This document shows, in pieces, positions 8,946 through 18,619 of a stretch of 44,861 nt of DNA. The position numbers and the translations under genes were made by a program. The stretch is from contig JAEEIK010000107.1 of NCBI GenBank assembly GCA_016281335.1, forward strand, positions 1-44,861, read 5' to 3'. Below the pieces are notes generated by a model. The model was given only the letters and a program-made list of their open reading frames with translations. It ran no database searches and was not told the DNA's origin. How positions within the stretch are numbered: position 1 is the stretch's first letter; every line of letters begins with the position of its first letter. Origin of the DNA: Lachnospiraceae bacterium (GTDB lineage: Bacteria > Bacillota > Clostridia > Lachnospirales > Lachnospiraceae).

Positions 8946-10802
8946 ATGATACTTGACAATATAAAAGAAGTCGGTGACATAAAGAAGATCACAAAAGCGG
9001 ATTACCAGGAACTGGCTCAGGAGATAAGGGATTTTCTTATAAAGCATATAAGCAGGACCGGGGGGCATCTGGGTTCCAATCTCGGCGCGGTGGAGCTGAC
9101 CATGGCTCTTCACCTCGTGCTTGACCTGCCCAAAGATAAGATAATCTGGGATGTGGGACACCAGTCCTATACCCATAAACTGCTGACAGGCAGAAGGGAG
9201 GGCTTTGACACCCTCAGAAAATACGGGGGTATGAGCGGCTTTCCGAAGAGAAAGGAAAGTGACTGCGATGCTTTTGATACCGGGCATTCTTCTACGTCAA
9301 TATCAGCTGGACTTGGCATGGTATGCGCAAGGGACCTGAAAGGTACTGACGAGACCATAGTGTCTGTCATAGGTGACGGCGCACTTACCGGCGGCATGGC
9401 TTTTGAAGCCCTGAATAACGCCGGGAAGCTGGAAACGAATTTTATCATCGTACTTAACGATAACAATATGTCGATAGCGGAAAACGTGGGCGGACTCTCC
9501 AATTACCTGAACGGCATCAGAACGGCTGAGCCCTATCTGGAATTGAAAGAGGGCATCTACAATTCACTGATGAAAAGCGGCGGAGAGGGCCTGGTCCGCA
9601 CCATACAGAAGACCAAGAGCAGTATCAAACAGTTGGTGGTACCCGGCATGCTCTTTGAGAATATGGGCATTACCTATCTGGGACCGGTGAACGGCCATGA
9701 TGTTAATGCGGTAAAAAAAGCGCTTAACGCAGCCAAGCGTGTTAAGGGGGCCGTAATGGTCCATGTAATGACCGAGAAGGGCAAGGGCTACGGGCCGGCG
9801 GAGAGACATCCGGCCAGATTCCACGGAGCCGAGCCTTTTGATATAGAAAGCGGCATGCCGATAAAGACCAGGGATAAAGCCAATTATACGGATGTGTTTG
9901 CTACCGTAATGTGTACTCTCGGTGATAAGCGGGAGGATGTGGTGGCTGTAACTGCCGCAATGCCTGACGGTACGGGACTTAAACGTTTTCACAATATGTA
10001 TCCTGACAGGTTTTTCGATGTAGGCATAGCTGAAGAACATGCAATGACTTTTGCTGCAGGACTGGCTGCAGGGGGATTAAGACCGGTAGTAGCCATATAC
10101 TCATCCTTTTTGCAGAGAGCCTATGATCAGATAATACATGATGTCTGCATACAGAATCTTCCGGTTACCATAGCTGTAGACAGAGCCGGACTGGTAGGGG
10201 CCGATGGTGAGACGCATCAGGGCATCTTTGACTTAAGCTATCTGTCCTCGATACCGGGACTCACGGTCATGGCGCCGAAGAATAAGTGGGAACTTGCGGA
10301 TATGCTCAAATATGCGGTGAACAGCGGCATACCTGTAGCCATACGTTATCCCAGAGGAGAGGCATATGACGGGCTTAAAGAATACAGGAGACCGATAGAG
10401 CACGGTAAGTGTGATCCCATATATCTTGAGGATGAGATATGTCTTGTTGCCGTGGGAAGCATGGTGCAGGTCGCGGTGGAGATAAGGGAAGAACTTATCA
10501 AAGAAGGACATAAATGCACACTGATAAATGCCAGATTTGTACAGCCTCCGGATCCGGAAATGGCTGAGATCGCAGGAAAACACAGGATAGTCGTGAGTCT
10601 TGAGGAAAACGTCAGGAGCGGCGGTTTCGGTGAGAGATTTCTGGATGTGCTGGAAGAAAAGGGTTATGCGAAGAATATAAAGTATATTCATGTGGCAATA
10701 CCTGATGTGTATGTGGAACACGGTAACGTGGAGATACTGAAAAAAGAAACCGGCATTGATAAGGAAAGCGTGCTTGAAAAGATACGGGAGGCGCTTAAAT
10801 GA
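8946..10802 (+). CDS. dxs: 1-deoxy-D-xylulose-5-phosphate synthase
   Basis: DXS is a thiamine diphosphate enzyme that joins pyruvate and glyceraldehyde-3-phosphate in the first step of the MEP isoprenoid pathway. The 618-residue length is standard. Visible are His41 in TGGHLGSNLGAVEL, the ThDP motif GDGALTGGMAFEALNN starting at residue 143, the second-half motif GIAEEHAMTFAAGLA, and the C-terminal transketolase domain. The ribosome binding site is weak, so expression is probably coupled to ispA. The stop overlaps the tlyA start by four bases (ATGA). Confidence 0.98.
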   Translation: MILDNIKEVGDIKKITKADYQELAQEIRDFLIKHISRTGGHLGSNLGAVELTMALHLVLDLPKDKIIWDVGHQSYTHKLLTGRREGFDTLRKYGGMSGFPKRKESDCDAFDTGHSSTSISAGLGMVCARDLKGTDETIVSVIGDGALTGGMAFEALNNAGKLETNFIIVLNDNNMSIAENVGGLSNYLNGIRTAEPYLELKEGIYNSLMKSGGEGLVRTIQKTKSSIKQLVVPGMLFENMGITYLGPVNGHDVNAVKKALNAAKRVKGAVMVHVMTEKGKGYGPAERHPARFHGAEPFDIESGMPIKTRDKANYTDVFATVMCTLGDKREDVVAVTAAMPDGTGLKRFHNMYPDRFFDVGIAEEHAMTFAAGLAAGGLRPVVAIYSSFLQRAYDQIIHDVCIQNLPVTIAVDRAGLVGADGETHQGIFDLSYLSSIPGLTVMAPKNKWELADMLKYAVNSGIPVAIRYPRGEAYDGLKEYRRPIEHGKCDPIYLEDEICLVAVGSMVQVAVEIREELIKEGHKCTLINARFVQPPDPEMAEIAGKHRIVVSLEENVRSGGFGERFLDVLEEKGYAKNIKYIHVAIPDVYVEHGNVEILKKETGIDKESVLEKIREALK

Positions 10803-11593
10803 AAGAGCGTCTGGATGTGATACTGACAGAACAGGGACTGGCAGAGAGCAGGGAAAAAGCCAAACGTCTGATAATGGCGGGGCAGGTCTTTGTCAATTCT
10901 CAAAGAGAGGATAAGCCGGGCAGCACTTTTGAGACGGAAGGGCTAAAGCTGGAAGTAAAGGGCAATGATCTTCCCTATGTTTCCAGAGGCGGACTCAAAC
11001 TGGAGAGGGCTCTGAAGATATGGCCCATCGATCTTGAGGGAGCCATATGTCTGGATATAGGTTCCTCCACAGGAGGTTTCACCGACTGCATGCTGCAGAA
11101 CGGCGCGGCGAAGGTCTATGCCATAGATTCGGGAACTAATCAGCTTGCCTGGAAGCTTCGGAGTGATGAACGTGTCGTATGCATGGAGAAGACCAACTTC
11201 CGTTATGTGACGGATAAAGAGATAGCGGAACAGTCGGATTTTGCGGGAGCGGATGTGTCATTTATATCGTTGGCAAAGATTCTTCCGCCGGCATACCTGC
11301 TTCTGAAAGAGGGCGGATCGATGGTCTGCCTGATAAAGCCACAGTTTGAAGCGGGAAGGGAATACGTCGGAAAGAAGGGCGTTGTCAGGGATAAGAAAGT
11401 GCATATGCGTGTCATCGAAGAGGTGTGCGGCTATGCGACGGAATGCGGTTTTAATATAGCGGGCCTTGATCATTCACCGATCAAGGGACCGGAAGGAAAC
11501 ATAGAGTATCTCCTGTATCTTTTGAAAAATACCGGAGAAAATATCACGCCGGATATAACGGCGGCGGTTAACGAGGCGCATGAGAGCTTATGA
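10799..11593 (+). CDS. tlyA: TlyA family rRNA 2'-O-methyltransferase / hemolysin-like protein
   Basis: The 264-residue protein has an N-terminal S4 RNA-binding domain (KERLDVILTEQGLAESREKA and following) and an FtsJ-like methyltransferase domain with the SAM-binding motif LDIGSSTGGFTD at 85-96. Mycobacterial TlyA methylates 16S and 23S rRNA ribose groups and affects capreomycin sensitivity; the Firmicute homologue (YqxC) is less studied. The linker SRGGLKLE at 62-69 is the usual inter-domain motif. It overlaps dxs and nadK by four bases each, the conserved Firmicute order. Confidence 0.94.
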   Translation: MKERLDVILTEQGLAESREKAKRLIMAGQVFVNSQREDKPGSTFETEGLKLEVKGNDLPYVSRGGLKLERALKIWPIDLEGAICLDIGSSTGGFTDCMLQNGAAKVYAIDSGTNQLAWKLRSDERVVCMEKTNFRYVTDKEIAEQSDFAGADVSFISLAKILPPAYLLLKEGGSMVCLIKPQFEAGREYVGKKGVVRDKKVHMRVIEEVCGYATECGFNIAGLDHSPIKGPEGNIEYLLYLLKNTGENITPDITAAVNEAHESL

Positions 11594-12417
11594 AAAAAGC
11601 AGGTATAATCTCCAACAGTCTGAAGGATAAAGATCTGAAAGTGGCCTGTCTTGCTGCGGATAAGCTGAAGCAGCTGGGTGTGGAGAGCAGTATTTCCGAT
11701 CTGTGTGAGGATCATGAACTGCCGAATGACAAAGATGTGATGATAGTCATCGGCGGGGACGGTTCAATGCTGTCTGCGGCAAAACGCATGAAGGGTACGG
11801 TCACGCCCCTGCTCGGGATCAATCTCGGGAATGTGGGCTTCCTTACGGAAGTGGAACTTAATGATATGGATGAATGCTTCAGGAAGCTTGCCAACGAAGA
11901 ATACAGCATAAGCGAACGGATGATGCTGGCCGGAAGCTGTACGGCGGCAGGTTGTAAGGAAGAAGAAAAACAGGCGCTAAACGATATAGTTTTATCCAGG
12001 CACGGTGATCTGCAGGTGGCAGGATACCGCATATATGTTAACGGCAGTTTCCTGGCGGATTACTATGCGGACGGCGTGATCATCTCTACCCCGACAGGTT
12101 CCACTGCCTACAACATGTCGGCGGGAGGGCCGATAGTATCACCCTCTGCGAGACTGATAGTACTGACACCGGTGTGTCCCCACAGCCTTAATTCCAGAAG
12201 CATAGTATTTTCCGAAAGGGATGAGCTGAGTGTGGAGATACTGGATGCGAGAGGCGGGAAGAGATCCAAGGTGGGAGTAAGCTTTGACGGCGGTCAGAGC
12301 AGGATCCTTGGCTGCGGTGACAGACTGGAAGCCAAGGCATCTGCTCAGGTCACAAAGATGATCAAGATCTATGATGACGGATTCCTGCAGGTGCTGAATA
12401 AAAAGATGTCTGTATAA
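11590..12417 (+). CDS. nadK: NAD kinase
   Basis: This enzyme phosphorylates NAD+ to NADP+, the only known route to NADP. The 275-residue protein has the conserved GGDG motif at 55-58 (VIGGDGSMLSAAKR) and the substrate-binding motif STPTGSTAYNMSAGGPI in the second domain. The start is coupled to tlyA through an ATGA overlap. In many Clostridia an argR gene sits between this gene and recN; here the next 46 bases hold no gene. Confidence 0.97.
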   Translation: MKKAGIISNSLKDKDLKVACLAADKLKQLGVESSISDLCEDHELPNDKDVMIVIGGDGSMLSAAKRMKGTVTPLLGINLGNVGFLTEVELNDMDECFRKLANEEYSISERMMLAGSCTAAGCKEEEKQALNDIVLSRHGDLQVAGYRIYVNGSFLADYYADGVIISTPTGSTAYNMSAGGPIVSPSARLIVLTPVCPHSLNSRSIVFSERDELSVEILDARGGKRSKVGVSFDGGQSRILGCGDRLEAKASAQVTKMIKIYDDGFLQVLNKKMSV

Positions 12418-12463
12418 AAACGGAGAAAGGCTTTTCGCTTATAAAGAGAAAGGCAGGTAATAT

Positions 12464-14152
12464 ATGTTAGACAGATTATATGTCAAAAACCTCGCACTCA
12501 TAAAAGAAGTTGAGATAGAGCTGGGAGCGGGGCTCAATATCCTTACGGGTGAGACCGGGGCCGGCAAGTCGATAATCATCGGCTCGGTGAATCTGTGCCT
12601 TGGCGGAAAAGCGGATAAGGACATGATCCGTGACGGTGCGGAGTATGCCCTGATCGAGCTGGTATTCAGACCGGATGAGAGTGTTCTGAAAGCCGTAAAA
12701 GAAATGGATATGCCGGTAGAGGAAGACGGCAGCATCATCATATCAAGAAAGATCAGCAGCAGTAAAAGTCAGATAAGGGTATGCGGTGAAAGTGTCACGG
12801 TCAGACAGGTCAAAGAACTGGCAGCGCTTCTTCTTGATGTGCACGGACAGCATGAACACCAGTCTCTGCTGAAAGCCGGCAGGCAGCGTGAGCTGCTGGA
12901 TGCTTACGGCGGCAGCGAGATGAGGGGGCTTCTGGAAAAAATGAAAGAGGCTTACGAAGAATATGAAAGTGTTCTTAAGAAACTGGCTGAGCTGGATATG
13001 GATTCTGCCACCAGGGCAAGAGAGATATCGCTTGCGGAATATGAGATAAAACAGATCGAGGATGCTGCGATCACTCCCGGTGAAGAAAAGGAGCTCGAGG
13101 AAAGATATAAGAGGATGAAGAGGAGCCTCAATAATCATGAAGCGCTGAACCGTGTGGCAGAATTGTTAAACGGTAATGAGGGCATATCGGATCGTCTCGG
13201 AAGATGCATCTATGATATGAATTCCATGAATGAAGACGGAAGGCTTAAGGAGATAGGGGAAAAACTTATCAATGCCGAGGGCTATCTGTCTGATGCGTAC
13301 AGAGAGCTGCGACGCTATATCGAGGAGGAGGACTTTGATCCGGAAGAGTTTGCTCAGATCGAGAGCAGACTGGATACCATCAGGAGCCTTATACTGAAAT
13401 ACGGAAGGGATGAGGAAGAGGTACTTAAGTACCTTGAAAAGCGAAGAGAACGCCTTTCGGAACTGACCGGCATGGATGAGACTCTGGCTAAACTCAGGGT
13501 AAAACAGGAAAAAGCAGCAGCCGGGCTTGATAAGGCTGCTGAGAGCATCACGAAACTCAGAAAAAAGACGGCCGTCAAACTTGAAAAAGAGATAAGCGAA
13601 GCCCTGCTGGATCTGAATTTCCTTAAAGTGAACTTTAATATAGAACTGAAGGAAAAGGAGGAATGCTCTCCTTACGGCAGAGAAGACATAGTATTCACCA
13701 TATCCTTAAATCCGGGTGAAGAAGCAAGACCTCTTTCGGAGGTGGCCAGCGGAGGCGAACTGTCCAGGATAATGCTGGCCCTGAAGAGTGTCTTTGCGAA
13801 GAAGGATGAGATAGGGACACTGGTGTTTGATGAGATAGACACGGGAATAAGCGGAAAGACCGCATGGAAGGTATCGGAGAAGATGGGGGCTCTGGCACGT
13901 TCGCACCAGCTGATCTGTATCACTCACCTGCCGCAGATAGCAGCGATGGCGGACAGTCATTTTCTGATCGAAAAGAATGAGAAAGAGGGAAGGACCATAA
14001 GCGATATAAGACTGCTCACAGAGCAGGAAAAAGCCGGGGAACTGGCCAGGATGCTTGGGGGCGACAGCATAAGCGAAGCTTCCCTGCTCAATGCCGAAGA
14101 ACTGATAAAGCAGGCCGAAGCGGTAAAAGCCCAAGATAAAAAAACACTTTGA
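12464..14152 (+). CDS. recN: DNA repair protein RecN
   Basis: RecN is an SMC-like ATPase acting early in double-strand break repair. The 562-residue protein has Walker A GETGAGKS at 29-36, a long coiled-coil middle (roughly 150-360), the ABC signature ASGGELSRIMLALKS, and Walker B TLVFDEIDTGISG. ATG 12464 follows AGGCAGG at 12451-12457. It is the last gene of the operon starting at 5804. An AT-rich hairpin overlapping its stop codon may terminate transcription, and the same stretch carries the glgA promoter. Confidence 0.97.
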   Translation: MLDRLYVKNLALIKEVEIELGAGLNILTGETGAGKSIIIGSVNLCLGGKADKDMIRDGAEYALIELVFRPDESVLKAVKEMDMPVEEDGSIIISRKISSSKSQIRVCGESVTVRQVKELAALLLDVHGQHEHQSLLKAGRQRELLDAYGGSEMRGLLEKMKEAYEEYESVLKKLAELDMDSATRAREISLAEYEIKQIEDAAITPGEEKELEERYKRMKRSLNNHEALNRVAELLNGNEGISDRLGRCIYDMNSMNEDGRLKEIGEKLINAEGYLSDAYRELRRYIEEEDFDPEEFAQIESRLDTIRSLILKYGRDEEEVLKYLEKRRERLSELTGMDETLAKLRVKQEKAAAGLDKAAESITKLRKKTAVKLEKEISEALLDLNFLKVNFNIELKEKEECSPYGREDIVFTISLNPGEEARPLSEVASGGELSRIMLALKSVFAKKDEIGTLVFDEIDTGISGKTAWKVSEKMGALARSHQLICITHLPQIAAMADSHFLIEKNEKEGRTISDIRLLTEQEKAGELARMLGGDSISEASLLNAEELIKQAEAVKAQDKKTL

Positions 14153-14169
14153 TTATGACTGTGTTTTTT
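14139..14169 (+). terminator. Weak terminator-like hairpin at the end of recN
   Basis: AAAAAACAC (14139-14147) pairs perfectly with GTGTTTTTT (14161-14169) around a 13-base loop, with the T-run at the 3' side. The stem is mostly A-T, so efficiency is doubtful. The recN stop codon and the glgA -35 element both lie in the loop region. Confidence 0.4.
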
Positions 14170-14177
14170 GGTATAAT
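14149..14177 (+). promoter_or_regulatory. Sigma-A promoter of glgA and probably the downstream cluster
   Basis: TTGATT (14149-14154) and a perfect TATAAT (14172-14177) are separated by 17 bases. The -35 overlaps the recN stop codon. The start codon of glgA lies 55 bases past the -10. With no terminator visible between glgA and 30313, this promoter may feed a transcript of about 16 kb. Confidence 0.8.
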
Positions 14178-14232
14178 ACTGTACGGTAAAAAATTACTCC
14201 GGGGGGTTACGGAGACTATTTGGAGGGACATA

Positions 14233-15687
14233 ATGAAAAATATCTTATTTATCGCATCTGAAGGGGTTCCGTTCATCAAAACAGGCGGCCTGGCAGACGT
14301 AGTAGGCTCATTACCTAAGTGTGTTGATAAGAAATTCTTTGATATAAGGGTCATGCTCCCGAAATATACCTGCATGTCACAGGAAATGAAGGACAAGATG
14401 AAATACAAGACCCATTTCTATATGGATTTTCACTGGAATAACGAATATGTCGGCATACTTGAGGCCGAGGTTGACGGCGTTCACTATTATTTCATCGACA
14501 ATGAAATGATGTTCGGCGGATTCAGACCATACAGCGGCAATGTATATGACGATATAGTCAAATTTGCGTTCTTCTCGAAAGCAGCGCTTTCGGCTATACC
14601 GCTGCTTGATTTTGAACCCGACCTGCTTCACTGCCATGACTGGCAGACCGGCCTGGTTCCCGTATACCTTAAGGAGAGATTCCAGGATAATCCTCTCTTT
14701 GCAAAGATGAAGTCGGTCATGACCATACACAATCTGAAATTCCAGGGAAGATGGGATGTGAAGGATGTGAGAGACATAACCGGTCTTTCGGGATATTTCT
14801 TTACTCCGGATAAGCTTGAGAGTTACCGTGATGCCAATCTGTTAAAGGGCGGTCTGGTATATGCCGACGCGATCACAACGGTAAGTGATACCTATGCCGA
14901 GGAGATAAAGACACCGTTCTACGGTGAAGGTCTGGACGGACTGTTAAAGGCGCGCAGCGGCGATCTCCGCGGAATCGTGAACGGCATAGATTATGAAGAA
15001 TATGATCCTTCGAAAGATCCCCAGATCGAGTATCCCTACAGTGCCAAGAATTTCCGCAAGGAGAAGATAAAGAATAAGAAAGCTCTTCAGAAAGAGCTGG
15101 GCCTTGAAGAAGATGAGAAAGCCATGATGATAGGTATAGTATCCAGACTTACCGACCAGAAGGGCTTTGACCTTATCGCTTATGTGATGGATGAACTCTG
15201 CCAGGATGCAGTACAGATAGTAGTATTGGGAACAGGCGATGAGCAGTACGAGAATATGTTCAAGCACTTTGACTGGAAATACGGCAATAAGGTATCGGCG
15301 AATATCTCATATTCGGAAGCATTGTCGCATAAGATATATGCGTCCTGCGATGCATTTCTGATGCCTTCCATGTTTGAACCCTGCGGCTTATCTCAGCTTA
15401 TGGCTTTAAGATACGGCACTGTGCCTATCGTAAGGGAGACCGGCGGACTTAAGGATACGGTGGAGCCTTATAATGAGTTTGAGAGCAGCGGCACCGGTTT
15501 CTCATTCAAGAATTATAATGCTCATGAGATGCTGGCTACCATCAGGTATGCAGAGAAGATATACTATGACAAACGCAGGGAATGGAACAAGATGATTGAC
15601 AGAGGCATGGCAGCGGATTTCTCATGGCATGTATCTGCCTCAAAATATCAGGATATGTACGATTGGCTGATAGGAGACAAGGCGTAA
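14233..15687 (+). CDS. glgA: Glycogen synthase (ADP-glucose)
   Basis: GlgA transfers glucose from ADP-glucose to the non-reducing end of an alpha-1,4-glucan (GT5 family). The 484-residue protein shows the N-terminal ADP-glucose motif KTGGLADVVGSLP from residue 16, HDWQTGLVPVYL in the N-domain, and the C-terminal catalytic region with PSMFEPCGLSQL and ETGGLKDTV. ATG 14233 is chosen because GGAGGG at 14222-14227 gives a 5-base spacer; a longer frame from TTG 14149 would begin inside the promoter. No other glycogen gene is nearby. The next gene starts after a 4-base gap, so it is co-transcribed with an envelope cluster of unrelated appearance. Confidence 0.97.
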   Translation: MKNILFIASEGVPFIKTGGLADVVGSLPKCVDKKFFDIRVMLPKYTCMSQEMKDKMKYKTHFYMDFHWNNEYVGILEAEVDGVHYYFIDNEMMFGGFRPYSGNVYDDIVKFAFFSKAALSAIPLLDFEPDLLHCHDWQTGLVPVYLKERFQDNPLFAKMKSVMTIHNLKFQGRWDVKDVRDITGLSGYFFTPDKLESYRDANLLKGGLVYADAITTVSDTYAEEIKTPFYGEGLDGLLKARSGDLRGIVNGIDYEEYDPSKDPQIEYPYSAKNFRKEKIKNKKALQKELGLEEDEKAMMIGIVSRLTDQKGFDLIAYVMDELCQDAVQIVVLGTGDEQYENMFKHFDWKYGNKVSANISYSEALSHKIYASCDAFLMPSMFEPCGLSQLMALRYGTVPIVRETGGLKDTVEPYNEFESSGTGFSFKNYNAHEMLATIRYAEKIYYDKRREWNKMIDRGMAADFSWHVSASKYQDMYDWLIGDKA

Positions 15688-15691
15688 GAAA

Positions 15692-17671
15692 ATGTTTGGT
15701 TTCAGTTTGCTTAAACGAAGATTTATCAAGAAAAATAAGGAGGCGGGCGCACGCAGCACGTGGCCTGCCTTAGCTTTGCCGGTGCTGTTTCTCGTTCTGG
15801 CGCTTGGCATGAATGTCTATGCAAGGTCAGAGGATGATGACGGGGATAAGGAGAAGGACAAGAGCAGCAGTAGCAGCAAAACGGAAGATCGTTTTGACGT
15901 GACTTCGGACGTGACCGCCAATGATTATGACGAGACATATACGGTCAGCATAGAAGTGGAGAACACCGGCGGGGATTTCGGCGGATATGTCCGTCTGAGG
16001 CTCAGCAACAGGACCTATAAGACTGCGGCTTATGAGACATATGCAGCTATAGCCGGAGGAGAGAAGCAGACGGTGGTACTGACGATACCGGCCTCCGGAG
16101 ATTATGATTATGCCAATTCCGAAGCTACGGTAGAAATAGTTGACGAAAAGGGAAAGGTGATCTTTTCAGAGAAGCAGAGAAAGCTTTTTGATGAGAGAGA
16201 AAATCATTATGCGGTACTCAGCGAAGATCCCAATTCACTGTCTTACCTGGATACTGCCAGAAGCTACTGGTATGACGCATATGAAGGAATATCCCAGGTG
16301 AGCATAAGCGAGAAGGATCTCGAGGATGAAAACGGTCTGGATGAGATCAGTTTCCTGTTTATGGATTCTATCGACAGCGGCGAACTTTCAAGAGAAGCCC
16401 TGGATAATATCCAGAGATGGGTCAAGAGCGGCGGCGTGCTTGTGATAGGTACCGGAAAGAATCTTGATGATGCGTTCTGGGCTTTTGATGATGAGTTTAT
16501 CGATGCCGATCTGCAGAACGGGACTGCTACCCAGGAATATATCAGCTACAGCTACAGCGTTACAGATGTGGCCCATATAAAGTACGGAAGCAGTTATGAT
16601 TCGGGCAATTATTATCTTGACAATTCAGGAATAAAACGTACCGGCGCCGGTGCCATAGTACTGCTTGAATTCGGACTTTCCGGAGACAGCATGGATACAT
16701 ACAGTTTCCCGGCTGCTCTCGGTTCTTTGCTCCGTTACTATAATTTTATGGACAATAATTCGTATAGTACATATACGGTGTATAACCACGACATAGAAAC
16801 CTGCTTTAAACTCCTGCAGGGAGACAGCAACTTCAGCGAAGGTTTTCTGAAGATACTGATGGTGGTATATATCGCGCTGATAGGACCGGGATTGTATTTC
16901 ATCCTAAAGAAACTGAAGATCCGCGAAAAAATCTGGTTCTTCATACCGGTGGTATCGTTACTTGCCGTATTGCTGGTATTTGTCATTACCGTCGGAAACG
17001 GACCGGCTAAAAAGTCCTATGCGACCTTAAGGGTGGCGCAGGCCAGCGGCCAGAGTTATGAAGCGGATTTCATAATGGGATATCAGGCCGCAGGTGATGA
17101 ATGGAGCGTTAACATTGCAAAGAATGCCCTGGGTGCAGCGCCGATGATGGCTACCTATGATTATGATTACAGTAAGGGTGAGCAGTACGATTACTTAACC
17201 AGCTTAAGACCCGAAGGCATGAGACTGACCTACAAGCCCAAGGGAGTGTTTGATCCCGCATATTTTAAGGTCAACAGGAAGAATAAGGGCTACGGACCTC
17301 TGAAATTCAGTCTGAAGAGTTCAGGAGGCAGGATTTCGGGTACCATACAGAACAAGACAGGACATGATTTTAAGTATTACCTGATAGTGTGTGACGGAAA
17401 TGCCATAGTTTACGAGGGCGGAAAGAACGGGGAAAAGACCCAGATAGACCAGAGGGCTACGGCAGTCAATCACAGCAATATCATGTATGAAGCCGAGAGT
17501 GCATATAATTCGGGGGATTATGAGAATGCAAAATATCTTTCGATGCTTTCGCTGTCGCTTCTGCAGCTCCATGAAGGAGAGAACTGTGTGGTAGGTATCT
17601 GCCCGGCCGAAAGGCTTTTGGACGGAAAACAGAAAGAGGATTCGTTCCTTTGCATATATGAGAAAGAGTGA
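15692..17671 (+). CDS. Membrane protein with extracytoplasmic beta-sandwich and GATase-like region
   Basis: I do not recognise this 659-residue protein by name. It has a basic N-terminus, a first membrane segment at about 24-44 and a low-complexity Asp/Lys/Ser linker to about 65. An all-beta region (YTVSIEVENTGGDFGGYVRL) follows. A stretch near 240 (IQRWVKSGGVLVIGTGKN) resembles the GATase1-like fold of proteins linked to ABC exporters and vWA clusters. Then come two membrane segments at about 386-405 and 413-435 and a C-terminal extracytoplasmic domain. It may be an accessory subunit of the ABC exporter encoded just downstream, as in Gld-type systems where a similar fold partners the ATPase and permease; that role is inference. 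No catalytic triad is evident. It starts 4 bases after glgA with a weak ribosome binding site and is separated from the ABC ATPase by 6 bases. Confidence 0.8.
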   Translation: MFGFSLLKRRFIKKNKEAGARSTWPALALPVLFLVLALGMNVYARSEDDDGDKEKDKSSSSSKTEDRFDVTSDVTANDYDETYTVSIEVENTGGDFGGYVRLRLSNRTYKTAAYETYAAIAGGEKQTVVLTIPASGDYDYANSEATVEIVDEKGKVIFSEKQRKLFDERENHYAVLSEDPNSLSYLDTARSYWYDAYEGISQVSISEKDLEDENGLDEISFLFMDSIDSGELSREALDNIQRWVKSGGVLVIGTGKNLDDAFWAFDDEFIDADLQNGTATQEYISYSYSVTDVAHIKYGSSYDSGNYYLDNSGIKRTGAGAIVLLEFGLSGDSMDTYSFPAALGSLLRYYNFMDNNSYSTYTVYNHDIETCFKLLQGDSNFSEGFLKILMVVYIALIGPGLYFILKKLKIREKIWFFIPVVSLLAVLLVFVITVGNGPAKKSYATLRVAQASGQSYEADFIMGYQAAGDEWSVNIAKNALGAAPMMATYDYDYSKGEQYDYLTSLRPEGMRLTYKPKGVFDPAYFKVNRKNKGYGPLKFSLKSSGGRISGTIQNKTGHDFKYYLIVCDGNAIVYEGGKNGEKTQIDQRATAVNHSNIMYEAESAYNSGDYENAKYLSMLSLSLLQLHEGENCVVGICPAERLLDGKQKEDSFLCIYEKE

Positions 17672-17677
17672 TCAAAG

Positions 17678-18619
17678 GTGTTATATTTAGGCAATCTGAT
17701 AAAATCATACGGAAAGAATATGCCGCCTGCGGTAAATAATCTGACACTTCATGTGCCGAAGGGGGATCTTTTCGGTTTCGTAGGCCCCAACGGAGCAGGC
17801 AAGACAACGACCATAAGAATGATATGCGGTCTGCTGCGTCCGGATTACGGGACCATTAATATAGGCGGTTATGACCATAGGGTACAACAGGAGGAAGTAA
17901 AGAGGACCATAGGATATGTTCCCGACTTCTTCGGAGTGTATGAAAACCTGAAAGTCAAGGAATATATGGAGTTTTACGGTTCCATATACGGAATAAGCGA
18001 TGCGCAGATAAGAAAACTTACCGGAGATCTTCTGGAACTGGTCAACTTAAGCGATAAGACCGAAGTTTATGTGGATACTCTCTCCCGAGGCATGAAGCAG
18101 AGGCTGTGCGTGGCGAGGGCGCTTTTGCATAACCCTTCGCTGCTGATACTAGATGAGCCTTCATCGGGACTTGATCCGAGAGCCAGGGTGGAGATGAGGG
18201 AACTGCTCATGAACCTTCAGGGCATGGGCAAAACCATCATCATTTCATCGCATATACTTGCGGATATTGCGGAGATGTGCAACAGCGTGGGAATAATGAG
18301 CAAGGGGCATCTTGTGGCAGCGGGTAAGATGGAGGATATACTCGGCAACAAGGATACTTCGGGCAGGATAATAATCGAGATCGCAGGCGATTCGGCGAAA
18401 GCGGCGGAGACGGTGCGCACGATGCAGGAACTCCATCTTGAATCGGTCAAGGAAAACGAAATAGTCGTGGGATATGACGGAACGGACGAAGTACTGAACA
18501 GATGCCTAGGGGAGCTGATGAGATCGGGAGTGATGATGAAGGGCTTCCATAAAGAAGAAAAGAGTCTGGAGAGTCTGTTCATGCAGGTGACGGCAGGAGG
18601 CGACGATGGAACAAACTAA
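17678..18619 (+). CDS. ABC-2 type exporter, ATP-binding protein
   Basis: The 313-residue protein is a full nucleotide-binding subunit with Walker A GPNGAGKT at 36-43, a variant signature LSRGMKQRL (Arg in place of the usual second Gly, common in NatA/CcmA-type exporters), Walker B LLILDEPSSGLDP and the H-loop SSH. A C-terminal region of about 90 residues extends beyond the ATPase core. It should energise the permease encoded by the next gene, which overlaps it by 14 bases. GTG 17678 is the start; there is no strong Shine-Dalgarno, so translation is probably coupled to the upstream gene. Substrate unknown. Confidence 0.93.
   Translation: MLYLGNLIKSYGKNMPPAVNNLTLHVPKGDLFGFVGPNGAGKTTTIRMICGLLRPDYGTINIGGYDHRVQQEEVKRTIGYVPDFFGVYENLKVKEYMEFYGSIYGISDAQIRKLTGDLLELVNLSDKTEVYVDTLSRGMKQRLCVARALLHNPSLLILDEPSSGLDPRARVEMRELLMNLQGMGKTIIISSHILADIAEMCNSVGIMSKGHLVAAGKMEDILGNKDTSGRIIIEIAGDSAKAAETVRTMQELHLESVKENEIVVGYDGTDEVLNRCLGELMRSGVMMKGFHKEEKSLESLFMQVTAGGDDGTN

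Noticed and set aside
12418-12463. Repeated GAGAAAGGC in the nadK-recN gap as a regulatory repeat
   Set aside because: Only two short purine-rich copies, one of them near the recN ribosome binding site; easily chance.
14149-14232. Upstream extension of glgA from a TTG codon
   Set aside because: This stretch contains the promoter and the Shine-Dalgarno site of the real ATG at 14233, and the homologous N-terminus begins at that ATG.
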